Shown: piece after piece, positions 55,795 through 63,862 of the stretch
Numbering within the stretch: position 1 is the stretch's first letter
Layout of the letters: every line of letters starts with the position of its first letter
NCBI RefSeq assembly: GCF_000420785.1
Contig: NZ_ATVP01000001.1
Coordinates: 25,922 to 89,921, forward strand
Direction of reading: 5' to 3'
DNA from: Streptococcus hyovaginalis DSM 12219
GTDB lineage: Bacteria > Bacillota > Bacilli > Lactobacillales > Streptococcaceae
Length of the DNA stretch: 64,000 nt
Notes under the pieces: model-generated
Database searches by the model: none
What the model saw: the letters and a program-made list of their open reading frames with translations, nothing else
What the model was told of the DNA's origin: nothing
Translations under genes and position numbers: made by a program

Positions 55795-57141
55795 ATGCAC
55801 AAGAAACGAAAACAACTGCTTGGGCTAGTGATGATTGTTATTCTTGTGGGGATTTTGTCACAAAAAATACTTAAAACCGAAAAAACCTCCATTTCGAAAG
55901 TTTGGATTATTAGTGATCTTCACTACCTTTCTCCTAAATTACATGATGGGGGATCGGCTTTCCAGCGTATAGAAGCTACGGCAGCTGGCAAGGATCTCAC
56001 ATATGGTAAAGAGCGTATGGAGGCTCTCTTGGTGCAAGCGCGAAAGGAGAAGCCGGATCTTTTAATTGTCAGTGGTGATTTGACTTTCAATGGTGAATAC
56101 CAGAGTTTAGCAGATCTAGCAACATTTTTTAAAAAGTTTGAAGCCTCAGGAATAGAGGTTTTGGTAGAGCCTGGCAATCATGATATTGCAGATGGCTGGG
56201 CGCGTGAATTTCGTGATGACCATCAATATAAAACAAAACAGATCTCCCCTGAAGCGTTCATTGATTTGATGGGAGACTATGGTTATAACCAAGCAGCTGA
56301 CAGGGATACAGCTTCCTTAACCTATGTCACAAAAGCGACCCCAAAGCAATGGTTCTTGATGATTGATTCAAATCGTTATGCTAAGGAAACGGGTAAAGGT
56401 GCTCCTAAAACGAACGGACGTTTGAAACAAAAGACGTTAAGGTTTGTTGAAAAACAACTTAAACAAGCCAAAAAGGCGGGTGCTCAAATCATCCCGATTA
56501 TGCACCATAATGTTCTCGATCAGCACGAACGCCCAACCAGAGGTTATACTCTTGATAATGCGTCAGTATTGAGGGAGTTTTATAAGCAGTATCCTCCGCT
56601 AGTTGCCTTTTCAGGGCATATCCATACCCAAAACATCCAACAGCAATCCTTAGAGCATCCTCACATGCTAACGGAAATTGTAACAGGTGCTTTCTCTCTT
56701 TATCCATCTAGTATCAGCGAACTTCGAATAGATGAACAAAAATTTTCTTATCAGCAGAAGTCATTAGACATGGCGTCTTGGGCGAGGGGAAAGGGGATCT
56801 CTCATTCGAATTTGTTAGACCATAAGACTTACTTAAAGGAGAAGTTCGACGCGGCTAGCAATCTTTTAGTTCATGAGCGGCTGCATGATGAAGGATGGTA
56901 TGATGCTGAATTGGCCGAGGCAATGTCAGCTATTATAGAACCGGTAAATCTAGTCTATTTTTCAGGACAAGCTATTGATGATCAGTGGCTAGAGGAAAAG
57001 GTTTATAGTCAACCGATCTATCAGCAAGTTTCTAGAGATCATCCTGAGAGTTTCGTCATATCCTATATTGATCAAGTTGCTGAAGAGAGTCATAGTAGAT
57101 CTGATCAAAAGATCAACTTACCGCTAAAAGATAAAAACTAG
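55795..57141 (+). CDS. Membrane-anchored metallophosphoesterase
   Basis: A 448-residue protein with an N-terminal hydrophobic anchor (LLGLVMIVILVGILSQKIL). ISDLHYLSP, LLIVSGDLTFNG, VLVEPGNHDIADG, IPIMHHNVLDQH and AFSGHIHTQNI give the five metal-binding motifs of calcineurin-like phosphoesterases. It probably acts outside the membrane. The 150-residue C-terminal tail is extra compared with the core fold. It precedes the UDG-like gene by 10 bases. Confidence 0.9.
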   Translation: MHKKRKQLLGLVMIVILVGILSQKILKTEKTSISKVWIISDLHYLSPKLHDGGSAFQRIEATAAGKDLTYGKERMEALLVQARKEKPDLLIVSGDLTFNGEYQSLADLATFFKKFEASGIEVLVEPGNHDIADGWAREFRDDHQYKTKQISPEAFIDLMGDYGYNQAADRDTASLTYVTKATPKQWFLMIDSNRYAKETGKGAPKTNGRLKQKTLRFVEKQLKQAKKAGAQIIPIMHHNVLDQHERPTRGYTLDNASVLREFYKQYPPLVAFSGHIHTQNIQQQSLEHPHMLTEIVTGAFSLYPSSISELRIDEQKFSYQQKSLDMASWARGKGISHSNLLDHKTYLKEKFDAASNLLVHERLHDEGWYDAELAEAMSAIIEPVNLVYFSGQAIDDQWLEEKVYSQPIYQQVSRDHPESFVISYIDQVAEESHSRSDQKINLPLKDKN

Positions 57142-57151
57142 GAGTTGTTTT

Positions 57152-57724
57152 ATGGCCATTTACCAAGATATTCAAAATGATCCTGATAATCGTCTTTTCA
57201 CTCAAAGGGGTATACTCCCTCTTTATCAAGTGAATGGGAAGGCAAGAGTCTTGATTGTAGGGCAGGCCCCAGGTATCAAAGCCCAGGAGCGTCAGCGGTT
57301 GTTTAAGGATCCTAGTGGTGATCGCTTGCGAGAATGGCTAGGAGTGGATGAGGATTTCTTTTATCAGTCGGGTCAGATTGCGATTTTGCCTATGGATTTC
57401 TATTTTCCAGGAAAGGGCAAGTCAGGCGATCTTCCTCCACGCCAAGGACAAGCTGATAAGTGGCATCCACGTTTGATTGAGCAGATGCCACATCTCGAGC
57501 TAACACTCTTGATTGGAAAGGCTGCTCAAGATTACTATCTAAAAGATAAAGCTAACCTTACTGATCGCGTTCAGCATTATGACAGGTATTTCCCTGACTA
57601 TTTTCCGCTTCCTCACCCATCTCCGAGAAACAATATTTGGTTAAGTCAGCACCCATGGTTTGAGGAAAACGTTTTACCAACACTTCGACAAAAAGTGGCA
57701 AAAGTTTTTGAAAAAGATTCGTAA
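57152..57724 (+). CDS. Uracil-DNA glycosylase-family protein
   Basis: A 190-residue member of the uracil-DNA glycosylase superfamily. VLIVGQAPGIKAQERQRLFK resembles motif A (GQ-PG) and LPHPSPRNNIWLSQHPWF the second (HPSPRN). Between is ILPMDFYFPGKGKSGDLPP. It lacks the cysteine ligands of the family 4/5 iron-sulfur enzymes, as do other streptococcal members of this group, so excision activity is not certain. GGAGTTGTTTT precedes the start. Confidence 0.85.
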   Translation: MAIYQDIQNDPDNRLFTQRGILPLYQVNGKARVLIVGQAPGIKAQERQRLFKDPSGDRLREWLGVDEDFFYQSGQIAILPMDFYFPGKGKSGDLPPRQGQADKWHPRLIEQMPHLELTLLIGKAAQDYYLKDKANLTDRVQHYDRYFPDYFPLPHPSPRNNIWLSQHPWFEENVLPTLRQKVAKVFEKDS

Positions 57725-57729
57725 AAACC

Positions 57730-57758
57730 TTGCCATCAATCTGGCTTTAAAGTATAAT
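57730..57758 (+). promoter_or_regulatory. rpsU promoter
   Basis: TTGCCA and TATAAT separated by 17 bases, ahead of rpsU. Confidence 0.8.
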
Positions 57759-57804
57759 GATATAGACCGTGTAAATGGTATCTTATCTTGAGGAGGTGAA
57801 ATCA

Positions 57805-57981
57805 ATGTCAAAAACAGTTGTACGTAAAAATGAATCACTCGATGATGCACTTCGTCGTTTCAAACGTTCTGTGACGAAAGCTGGTACTCTTCAAGAGGCA
57901 CGTAAACGTGAACACTACGAAAAACCATCTGTAAAGCGTAAACGTAAATCAGAAGCAGCTCGCAAACGTAAAAAATTCTAA
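57805..57981 (+). CDS. rpsU: 30S ribosomal protein S21
   Basis: The 58-residue S21: [39 protein letters not shown], and the basic tail [18 protein letters not shown] 57805 follows GAGGAGGTGA; an upstream in-frame start at 57775 is not used. A terminator follows at 58001. Confidence 0.97.
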   Translation: MSKTVVRKNESLDDALRRFKRSVTKAGTLQEARKREHYEKPSVKRKRKSEAARKRKKF

Positions 57982-58000
57982 GTTTAAGTTCACTTAGACT

Positions 58001-58030
58001 AACCACTCCAAGATATTTGGGGTGGTTTTT
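58001..58030 (+). terminator. rpsU terminator
   Basis: ACCACTCCAA pairs with TTGGGGTGGT around GATAT, with one G-T pair, then TTTTT. Confidence 0.85.
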
Positions 58031-58222
58031 ATTTTGCAGTGACGAATCTTTTTCTTGTCACCTGTAGTAGGAACTATTAGAAACAAAAATAAAGTGTTTT
58101 ACTTTTTATTAGTATAAAAAAGCTATTTTCTCATTCAAGGTAGAAATAGGAATACAATCTTTCGTGTATAGGTTCAATTAGGCACTAACGATATGGTATA
58201 ATGATCCTTAGGAGGTGGCTTT

Positions 58223-59398
58223 ATGAAACGTTTAGGAATGACTAAAAAACTCTGTCTCGCTTTTATAGCATTATCATTGCTAGTGGCTGGTTTGTATGAT
58301 GGGTACCAAGCGTTTACGAGTGACTCTGTGACGGTAGAAGAAAAAGCCAAGACTGCTCGTATTGTTGCCAACGGTGATATTTTACTTCACGATGTTCTTT
58401 ACGCCAGTGCTTTAAAAGAAGATGGGACTTATGATTTCGAGCCTTACTTCACCTATGTTAAGGACCGTATCTCTAGTGCTGACTTAGCGATCGGGGATTA
58501 TGAGGGAACTATCTCACCAGACCACCCCTTGTCGGGCTATCCGTTATTCAATGCTCCACCAAGTATTGCCACTGCCTTGAAAAATACAGGGTATGATGTG
58601 ATGGATCTGGCGCATAATCATATTTTGGATTCTGGGCTAGAGGGTGCCTTAAACACCAAGAAAACCTTTAATGACCTGGGGATTGATACTATAGGACTTT
58701 ATGACAAGGATCGATCCAAAGATGGCTTTTTAATCAAAGACGTTAATGGGATTAAAATCGCTATTTTAGGTTATTCTTACGGGTATAATGGCATGGAAGC
58801 TAATTTGACGGAAGAAGAATATGATAAGCACTTATCAGACTTGGATGAGACAAAAATAAAATCTGAGTTGCAGAAAGCAGAGAAATCTGCAGATCTGACG
58901 ATCGTCATGCCTCAAATGGGTGTGGAATATCAGCTAGAACCTACTAAAGAGCAAGAGCAGCTCTATCGTCAAATGGTTAAATGGGGAGCGGACCTTGTTT
59001 TGGGCGGTCACCCACACGTTGTTGAACCCGCTGAAATTATTGAGCAAAATGGAGAAAAGAAAGCTATCATCTATTCGATGGGGAACTTTATCTCAAACCA
59101 ACGTTTGGAAATGATGGGAGATAAGTGGCCAGAACGTGGGGTACTTATGGACGTTACCATTGAAAAGAAAGGTGGAAAAACCACTCTAAAAACGGTTCAA
59201 GCTCACCCGACTTTAGTTGACGCTAAACCAACGGGAGAATTAGCCCCGGAAGGGTATAATCTCTACGATTACCGTGTCATGGTTTTGGAAGATTTTATTC
59301 AGGGCGGTAAATATCGCGATGCTATTGACGATGGTTTGAAAGCTAAAGTGGACCTTGCTTATCAAGAAATGAATGATCACGTCAATTTAGAATGGTAA
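58223..59398 (+). CDS. CapA-family (PGA_cap) metallophosphatase-like protein
   Basis: A 391-residue protein with an N-terminal signal anchor (LCLAFIALSLLVAGLYDGYQ), so probably extracellular. VANGDILLHDVLYASAL, LAIGDYEGTIS, VMDLAHNHILDSG, IVMPQMGVEYQLEPT and LVLGGHPHVVEPAEI are the metal-site motifs of the CapA/PgsA family, calcineurin-like phosphoesterases linked with polyglutamate synthesis or wall modification. No other capsule-synthesis gene is near. An extended -10 (TGGTATAAT) lies at about 58193. Confidence 0.88.
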   Translation: MKRLGMTKKLCLAFIALSLLVAGLYDGYQAFTSDSVTVEEKAKTARIVANGDILLHDVLYASALKEDGTYDFEPYFTYVKDRISSADLAIGDYEGTISPDHPLSGYPLFNAPPSIATALKNTGYDVMDLAHNHILDSGLEGALNTKKTFNDLGIDTIGLYDKDRSKDGFLIKDVNGIKIAILGYSYGYNGMEANLTEEEYDKHLSDLDETKIKSELQKAEKSADLTIVMPQMGVEYQLEPTKEQEQLYRQMVKWGADLVLGGHPHVVEPAEIIEQNGEKKAIIYSMGNFISNQRLEMMGDKWPERGVLMDVTIEKKGGKTTLKTVQAHPTLVDAKPTGELAPEGYNLYDYRVMVLEDFIQGGKYRDAIDDGLKAKVDLAYQEMNDHVNLEW

Positions 59399-59445
59399 GG
59401 CGAAAGGGGATTTTGGTGGGAATTGTTTAAATAACGTTAAAATCC

Positions 59446-59603
59446 TTGATTTAACTTCCTTTTTGTGATAGTATTTGAATGTTGACTAAATGCACATCCT
59501 GTGCAACCGCGCGAACATTGTTTAAGTAGGCTTCGTGCCTCGCAATCTAGGCGAGTCTTCACAGAGGGATATCCTCAAACAAAATTTTTATAGGAGGTGC
59601 ATC
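59446..59603 (+). promoter_or_regulatory. rplU promoter and L21-type leader
   Basis: TTGATT (59446) and TAGTAT (59469), 17 bases apart, start an mRNA leader of about 120 nt. Within it are GCACATCCTGTGC (a hairpin), GTAGGCTTCGTGCCTC and GCAATCTAGGCGAGTC stems. This matches my memory of the Firmicute L21 leader, which lets L21 regulate its own operon. I could not check the consensus. Confidence 0.6.
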
Positions 59604-59918
59604 ATGAGCACATATGCAATCATCAAAACTGGTGGTAAACAAGTTAAAGTTGAAGTAGGTCAAGCTATCTACGTTGAAAAAATCGACGCTGAAGCTGGCG
59701 CAGAAGTGACTTTTAACGAAGTTGTTCTTGTTGGTGGCGATTCTACTAAAGTTGGCGCTCCACTTGTTGAAGGCGCAACAGTTGTTGGTACTATCGAAAA
59801 ACAAGGTAAACAAAAGAAAGTTGTTTCTTACAAATACAAACCTAAAAAAGGTAGCCACCGTAAACAAGGTCACCGTCAACCTTACACTAAAGTTGTTATC
59901 GACGCTATCAACGCTTAA
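59604..59918 (+). CDS. rplU: 50S ribosomal protein L21
   Basis: The 104-residue L21: [40 protein letters not shown], and the basic [19 protein letters not shown] tail. ATG 59604 is preceded by AGGAGGTG. It opens the conserved rplU-prp-rpmA operon. Confidence 0.97.
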   Translation: MSTYAIIKTGGKQVKVEVGQAIYVEKIDAEAGAEVTFNEVVLVGGDSTKVGAPLVEGATVVGTIEKQGKQKKVVSYKYKPKKGSHRKQGHRQPYTKVVIDAINA

Positions 59919-59923
59919 TCTTT

Positions 59924-60259
59924 ATGATTCAAGCAACCTTTATTCGTACGAATCGGCAGCTCCTTAGTGTTGAACTGACTGGACATGCTGGAAGTGGTGA
60001 ATTTGGTTATGATATCGTTTGTGCAGCTGTTTCAACGCTTTCGATTAACTTGGTTAATTCGCTGGAAGCACTGACTAACTGTACACCGGATGTAACAATC
60101 GATGAGATTGATGGCGGCTATATGAAGATAGCCTTATCTGATTTAGCTGACCGTGAGAATGAGAAAGTTCAATTATTATTTGAATCATTTCTCCTGGGCA
60201 TGACCAATTTGGCAGAAAATTCTTCGGAGTTTGTGTCTATTAGTGTCATTGCCAATTAA
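59924..60259 (+). CDS. prp: Ribosomal processing cysteine protease Prp
   Basis: A 111-residue cysteine protease that trims the N-terminal extension of L27 in Firmicutes. [20 protein letters not shown] supplies the catalytic His and Cys (GHA...VCA). It lies between rplU and rpmA as usual. The L27 here has the matching cleavage site, so the pair is functional. Confidence 0.95.
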   Translation: MIQATFIRTNRQLLSVELTGHAGSGEFGYDIVCAAVSTLSINLVNSLEALTNCTPDVTIDEIDGGYMKIALSDLADRENEKVQLLFESFLLGMTNLAENSSEFVSISVIAN

Positions 60260-60279
60260 ACAAAGAGAGGACAAACATT

Positions 60280-60573
60280 ATGTTAAAAATGAATCTTGCT
60301 AACTTGCAACTTTTCGCCCACAAAAAAGGTGGAGGTTCTACATCAAACGGACGTGATTCACAAGCGAAACGTCTTGGTGCTAAAGCTGCTGATGGCCAAA
60401 CTGTTTCAGGTGGTTCAATCCTTTATCGTCAACGCGGAACTCACATCTATCCAGGAGCTAACGTAGGTCGTGGTGGAGATGACACACTTTTTGCAAAGGT
60501 TGAAGGTGTTGTACGTTTCGAACGTAAAGGACGCGATAAAAAACAAGTATCTGTTTACCCAATCGCAAAATAA
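60280..60573 (+). CDS. rpmA: 50S ribosomal protein L27
   Basis: The 97-residue L27. The N-terminal extension [15 protein letters not shown] carries the Prp site LQLF/AHKKG, cleaved after Phe. The rest, [20 protein letters not shown] and [20 protein letters not shown], is standard. AGAGAGG precedes ATG 60280. A mobile element is inserted just after the gene terminator. Confidence 0.97.
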   Translation: MLKMNLANLQLFAHKKGGGSTSNGRDSQAKRLGAKAADGQTVSGGSILYRQRGTHIYPGANVGRGGDDTLFAKVEGVVRFERKGRDKKQVSVYPIAK

Positions 60574-60594
60574 GTCTGAAAATGGCTTAACAAT

Positions 60595-60629
60595 AGGCTT
60601 TCCGAGATTTCGGAGGGCCTGTTTTTTTG
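60595..60629 (+). terminator. rpmA terminator
   Basis: AGGCTTTCCGA pairs with TCGGAGGGCCT (with one mismatch/wobble) and is followed by a T run. Confidence 0.8.
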
Positions 60630-60630
60630 T

Positions 60631-60654
60631 TTTGGTACCCATTTTGGTACCCAT
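60631..60654. repeat. Tandem 12-bp repeat at the element junction, candidate attachment site
   Basis: TTTGGTACCCAT occurs twice back to back (60631-60642, 60643-60654), right after the rpmA terminator and just before the 3' end of the integrase gene. This is where a tyrosine-recombinase core site would lie. The other junction is outside the window, so the core could not be matched. Confidence 0.55.
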
Positions 60655-60657
60655 ATT

Positions 60658-61767
60658 CTAAAAACCAATGTAGGAAGCGAACTTGTCAACTACCTCATTC
60701 TTGGCTTTTTGGGTAACGTGAGCATAAATGTCCATAGTGGTTTGGATGTTTTCGTGTCCAAGTCTTTCTTGTACTTCCTTGATGGTAGCACCGGCTTCAA
60801 AGAGTAGGGATCAGTAGCTATGGCGGAAACCGTGAGGTGTGATTCTTTTGAAGTCTGGGTGTTTCCTCCAAACACGATTGAGCATGTTATTGACATGGAC
60901 GATACTTTTTGGATTGCCGTCCTCATTTTTGAAGAGTAAACCTTTTGTGCTGTATTTTTTCCACGCTTTTAAAATTTCTACAGTTTGAGGATCCAGAGAG
61001 ATTGTTCTGGCACTCTTTTTTGTTTTTGGGGTCTGGAATATCGTTTTGTTGTTTTCGCCCTTAGCGAGCGTTTTATTGACTTTTAATTGTGCAACTTCTA
61101 AGTCTATGTCTGACCAACTCAATGCCCCGACTTCATTTTTTCGCATTCCAGTAAATGCAAGTAGTCTAAAAAATGTTAGCATTTCAAGATCGTTCATTTC
61201 TTCCACAATAGCAAAGAAATCTCTTAACTCTTCCTTGTTGTAGAACTCATCAATTTCTTCTTTATCTTTTTTCTGTCGCTTTGGTTTGAGTGTTTTTCTC
61301 ATAGGGTTGTTATCTATCAATTCCATAGATATGGCATAGTCAAAGATTTGGTTAGCAATGCTGATGATTCCGGAAGATCTTTTGTATTCATCAGCCCATT
61401 TATTGACCTGAGTTTGGCACATTGTCAGAGTAATCTTATTAACGGCTTTATCTCCAAAAGTAGGAAGGATGAGCCTATCTGCCTTGTCTATCTGACTGAC
61501 AAATGTGGACTCTTTGACAGTGTTCTTGTAATGTTCCTTCCAAACTTCATAGACTTGTCGGAAAGTGGTAGTGACATTCCTGGAACGAAAAGTCTTCTTT
61601 TCATATTCAGTCAAGCATTTTGCTTCAGCAAGCCTTGCTTCACGTTCTGTTTTAAATCCACGGCGGAAGGTTTGAATTTTCTTCCCAGTTAATGGATCTA
61701 AACCATGGTATGCTTTGAAATAATAAGCAGTAGTATCACCTTTTTTATATTGACCAATCATTGTCAT
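60658..61767 (-). pseudogene. int: Tyrosine integrase with in-frame TGA
   Basis: The minus strand encodes a phage/ICE tyrosine recombinase in one frame of about 369 codons, interrupted only by TGA at 60811-60813. Before the stop: the AP2-like arm-binding N terminus (DTTAYYFKAYHGLDPLTGKK), a core-binding domain, and catalytic Arg (FTGMRKNEVG) plus HGFRHS. After it: LLFEAGATIKEVQERLGHEN and TTMDIYAHVTQKAKNEV, which hold the catalytic His and the nucleophile Tyr (DIYAH). The truncated 318-residue form therefore lacks the Tyr. Most members have Cys or another residue here, so TGA replaces TGC/TGT-like codons. Without readthrough the element cannot excise itself. Confidence 0.85.
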
Positions 61768-61795
61768 TTACCTCATTTTCTGTTAAAATGGGTAC

Positions 61796-61881
61796 AATAA
61801 AGAGGGCCATTTAATGCCTAACTTTATTGTACTGATACCCTCACTTCTTAGCTTGCCGGCGGTAGAAGTGGGGGATTTTTT
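61796..61881 (+). ncRNA. Candidate small RNA divergent from the integrase gene
   Basis: A promoter (TTGTCA 61761, TAAAAT 61784, 17-base spacing) lies over the integrase start on the opposite strand. Downstream are a long stem, GTACAATAAAG with CTTTATTGTAC (61792-61833), and a terminator-like hairpin CCCTCACTTCT/AGAAGTGGGGG followed by seven T (61838-61881). This would give an RNA of about 86 nt, antisense to the integrase leader. No protein-coding frame fits. I treat it as a candidate only. Confidence 0.5.
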
Positions 61882-61925
61882 TGGTAAATTCTTTACTTCT
61901 TAGAGTAAAGTGGTATAATGTAGTT

Positions 61926-62015
61926 AAAGATAACTTGTGAAGGATAAACGCTGGGTCCCAGAATGGGGTAGACCGAATGGTCGAGCATTCCTATGTGCCT
62001 GGGGTTATCTTTTTT
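61926..62015 (+). ncRNA. Structured RNA converging on the DUF3644/HEPN gene
   Basis: An extended -10 promoter (TGGTATAAT, 61911-61919) with a weak -35 (CTTTAC) should start an RNA at about 61926. Its first nine bases, AAAGATAAC, pair with GTTATCTTT near the end (62004-62012), which runs into a T-run, so the closing stem also acts as terminator. Inside are GAATG...CATTC enclosing the perfect GACC-GAAT-GGTC hairpin, and a CCCAG/CTGGG pairing that can join the middle and 3' part. The gene stop codon lies in the T-run on the opposite strand. Length about 90 nt. Confidence 0.65.
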
Positions 62016-62979
62016 ATTTGGACTTTTTAAGGCTCTCAACAAAATTTTGAGGGTCTTTTTCTATTTCTGTAATAATGAAATCAACAAATTGTTGAGAATA
62101 GGTGTAGTGTTCAGACCTGCCGATTTTATGGCAGTATGCAAACTTTTCGTCAGATTTGATTGAATAGAAATCAATAATTAAGGTTAGAACGTATTGATTG
62201 AACCCAGGTTTGTAATTCAATTTGATATTTTTCTTGTTCAATCGGTCATTTACAACTGAGATGATATTTCCGTAAGAGTATTTATGTGTCTCTGATGGGT
62301 CTTTTAAGTCTTTAACAATTGCAACCTGAGAAGGCGATTGGTTAGCAATCGAGACTACAAAATCAGCTTCAGATTTTTTCTTTGTGATGTAAAGGTTTTG
62401 TTTGACACCTATCGCAAATTTATCTGAGTTATACTCAGCAACAAGGACATCAATATCATTAGCTTGTTGAATGAACTTTTCAGCAATTTCTGCTGGGTAT
62501 TTCAATCTGATTTGTTCATTGGTCAGCGGGTCATAACTTGCAGAAATCGTTAAGAAGTTTTGTGCGATGACCTCGGTTATATCTCTATCGTGAAACCGTT
62601 TAAGTTCATTGACGTAGTTCAGCACACAGGCTTGAAAGAGCGGGGCGTACTTCAGTTCGTAATCTTCGGTGATGTAATGTGTGCTGATGTTTCTAAGTTC
62701 AATTATGCGTTCCAGATTTAATCTAATCCGTGTACTGTCATCTGAATAAATCTTTTTGATAACATTTTCGAGGCTGAGGGTCCTATCTGGATTGTCTTTA
62801 AAATAGATTGAGAGGTTCCTATTTAGCATTTCAGCTTTCAGCATCAACTCCCAAGCGTTACAAATGAAAAAGCTAAAACCTTCAATACGATACTTGATTG
62901 TAGGTTTATTATATATTTCAAGTCCCATTATAAAGGCTTCAACGCTTTTATCAACAAGACGCTGGCTTAAATTTTCCAT
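62014..62979 (-). CDS. DUF3644-type HEPN-like protein
   Basis: A 321-residue protein resembling the DUF3644 family: EGFSFFICNAWELMLKAEML near the N terminus, then LNLERIIELRNISTHYITED, where RNISTH fits the Rx4-6H motif of HEPN ribonucleases. The rest (LKYAPLFQACVLNYVNELKR, DFVVSIANQSPSQVAIVKDL, YSYGNIISVVNDRLNKKNIK) has no recognised catalytic site. It starts at ATG 62979 after AAGGAGAAACTT. It lies between the integrase and the repressor, where prophages carry defence genes, and its 3' end meets a structured RNA on the other strand. RNase activity is inferred from the motif only. Confidence 0.75.
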   Translation of the reverse strand: MENLSQRLVDKSVEAFIMGLEIYNKPTIKYRIEGFSFFICNAWELMLKAEMLNRNLSIYFKDNPDRTLSLENVIKKIYSDDSTRIRLNLERIIELRNISTHYITEDYELKYAPLFQACVLNYVNELKRFHDRDITEVIAQNFLTISASYDPLTNEQIRLKYPAEIAEKFIQQANDIDVLVAEYNSDKFAIGVKQNLYITKKKSEADFVVSIANQSPSQVAIVKDLKDPSETHKYSYGNIISVVNDRLNKKNIKLNYKPGFNQYVLTLIIDFYSIKSDEKFAYCHKIGRSEHYTYSQQFVDFIITEIEKDPQNFVESLKKSK

Positions 62980-63098
62980 AAGTTTCTCCTTGATATAAGA
63001 ATATATATTCTTAATGCTGTCTGTGTCAACTCTTTTGAGTAATTTTTTACATCAAATTCAAATATTCCTCAATCACCATCGCTTCGTTTGCTATGGTT

Positions 63099-63848
63099 TT
63101 ATGTCGTCACTGGTTGGAAGTGCCCAACAATTTTCCCGATGATACGCGGGTCTTCGTCATAAGGTGCGAATTTGTCGGCGTATTTTTTATTGAGCGAGAC
63201 GAGGCGTAGTCCTGTTTCTTCTTTGTAGACTTTTTTAATATAGGTTTGTCCGTCCCAATCAACAGCATAGATAGCGCCGTCATAATCAAATCCTGTTTGT
63301 TTGATAAGGACAACTTCTCCGTTTAGGTAGGTAGGTTCCATGGAATCTCCAAAAACCCAAGAAGCAAAGTCGTGATCCATCTTTTCATCGTGGAAGACAA
63401 TGTCAAAATTACCATCGTTGAAATAGGTATAACCGTTCCCTGCGGCTAATTTTTCGAATACCTTGTATTCATAAAGAGGTCCGTTGATGGTAGTGCTTTC
63501 AGCTTCCTGTTCTTCTAACAAATGCTCACCGTGCGAAATCCACTCAGCATGGCGAGATTCGTGAAGTTTGCGGTCGAGTTTGAGAATTTTGGGAGTAGGG
63601 GTGGAAAGGGTATTTTCTTTTTGAACTGGAGGGAACAAATCATCGATAGTAACATTTAATGATTCCGCTATTTTAAATAGTGTATTTTTCTTTGGAGTTC
63701 GAAAACCTTTTTCATAATTTGCTATCGTAGTATGTCCAATTCCAACAGATAAAGCTAACTCGTTTTGAGTTAAAAATCTTTTCTTTCGGTATTCTCTAAT
63801 TTTTGAACCGATATAAATTGCTAATTCCTCATCTGTCATATTTTTCAT
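63099..63848 (-). CDS. CI/LexA-like phage repressor with S24 peptidase domain
   Basis: A 249-residue repressor. N-terminal helix-turn-helix: FLTQNELALSVGIGHTTIAN, YEKGFRTPKKNTLFKIAES. C-terminal S24 domain: ASWVFGDSMEPTYLNGEVVL (catalytic Ser) and DWDGQTYIKKVYKEE (Lys), so it may cleave itself upon RecA activation during damage. Start choice between ATG 63848 and ATG 63839 is open; the AAGGAAGG suits the second better. Divergent from an element gene starting just past the window, with operator dyads in between. Confidence 0.9.
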   Translation of the reverse strand: MKNMTDEELAIYIGSKIREYRKKRFLTQNELALSVGIGHTTIANYEKGFRTPKKNTLFKIAESLNVTIDDLFPPVQKENTLSTPTPKILKLDRKLHESRHAEWISHGEHLLEEQEAESTTINGPLYEYKVFEKLAAGNGYTYFNDGNFDIVFHDEKMDHDFASWVFGDSMEPTYLNGEVVLIKQTGFDYDGAIYAVDWDGQTYIKKVYKEETGLRLVSLNKKYADKFAPYDEDPRIIGKIVGHFQPVTT

Positions 63849-63862
63849 TTCCTTCCTTATAC

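Noticed and set aside
60690-60926. 78-residue minus-strand frame at the integrase 3' end
   Set aside because: It is an alternate frame of the integrase C terminus.
61785-61881. Fst-type type I toxin locus
   Set aside because: The paired hairpins and terminator resemble the layout, but no short hydrophobic Fst-like peptide is encoded on either strand.
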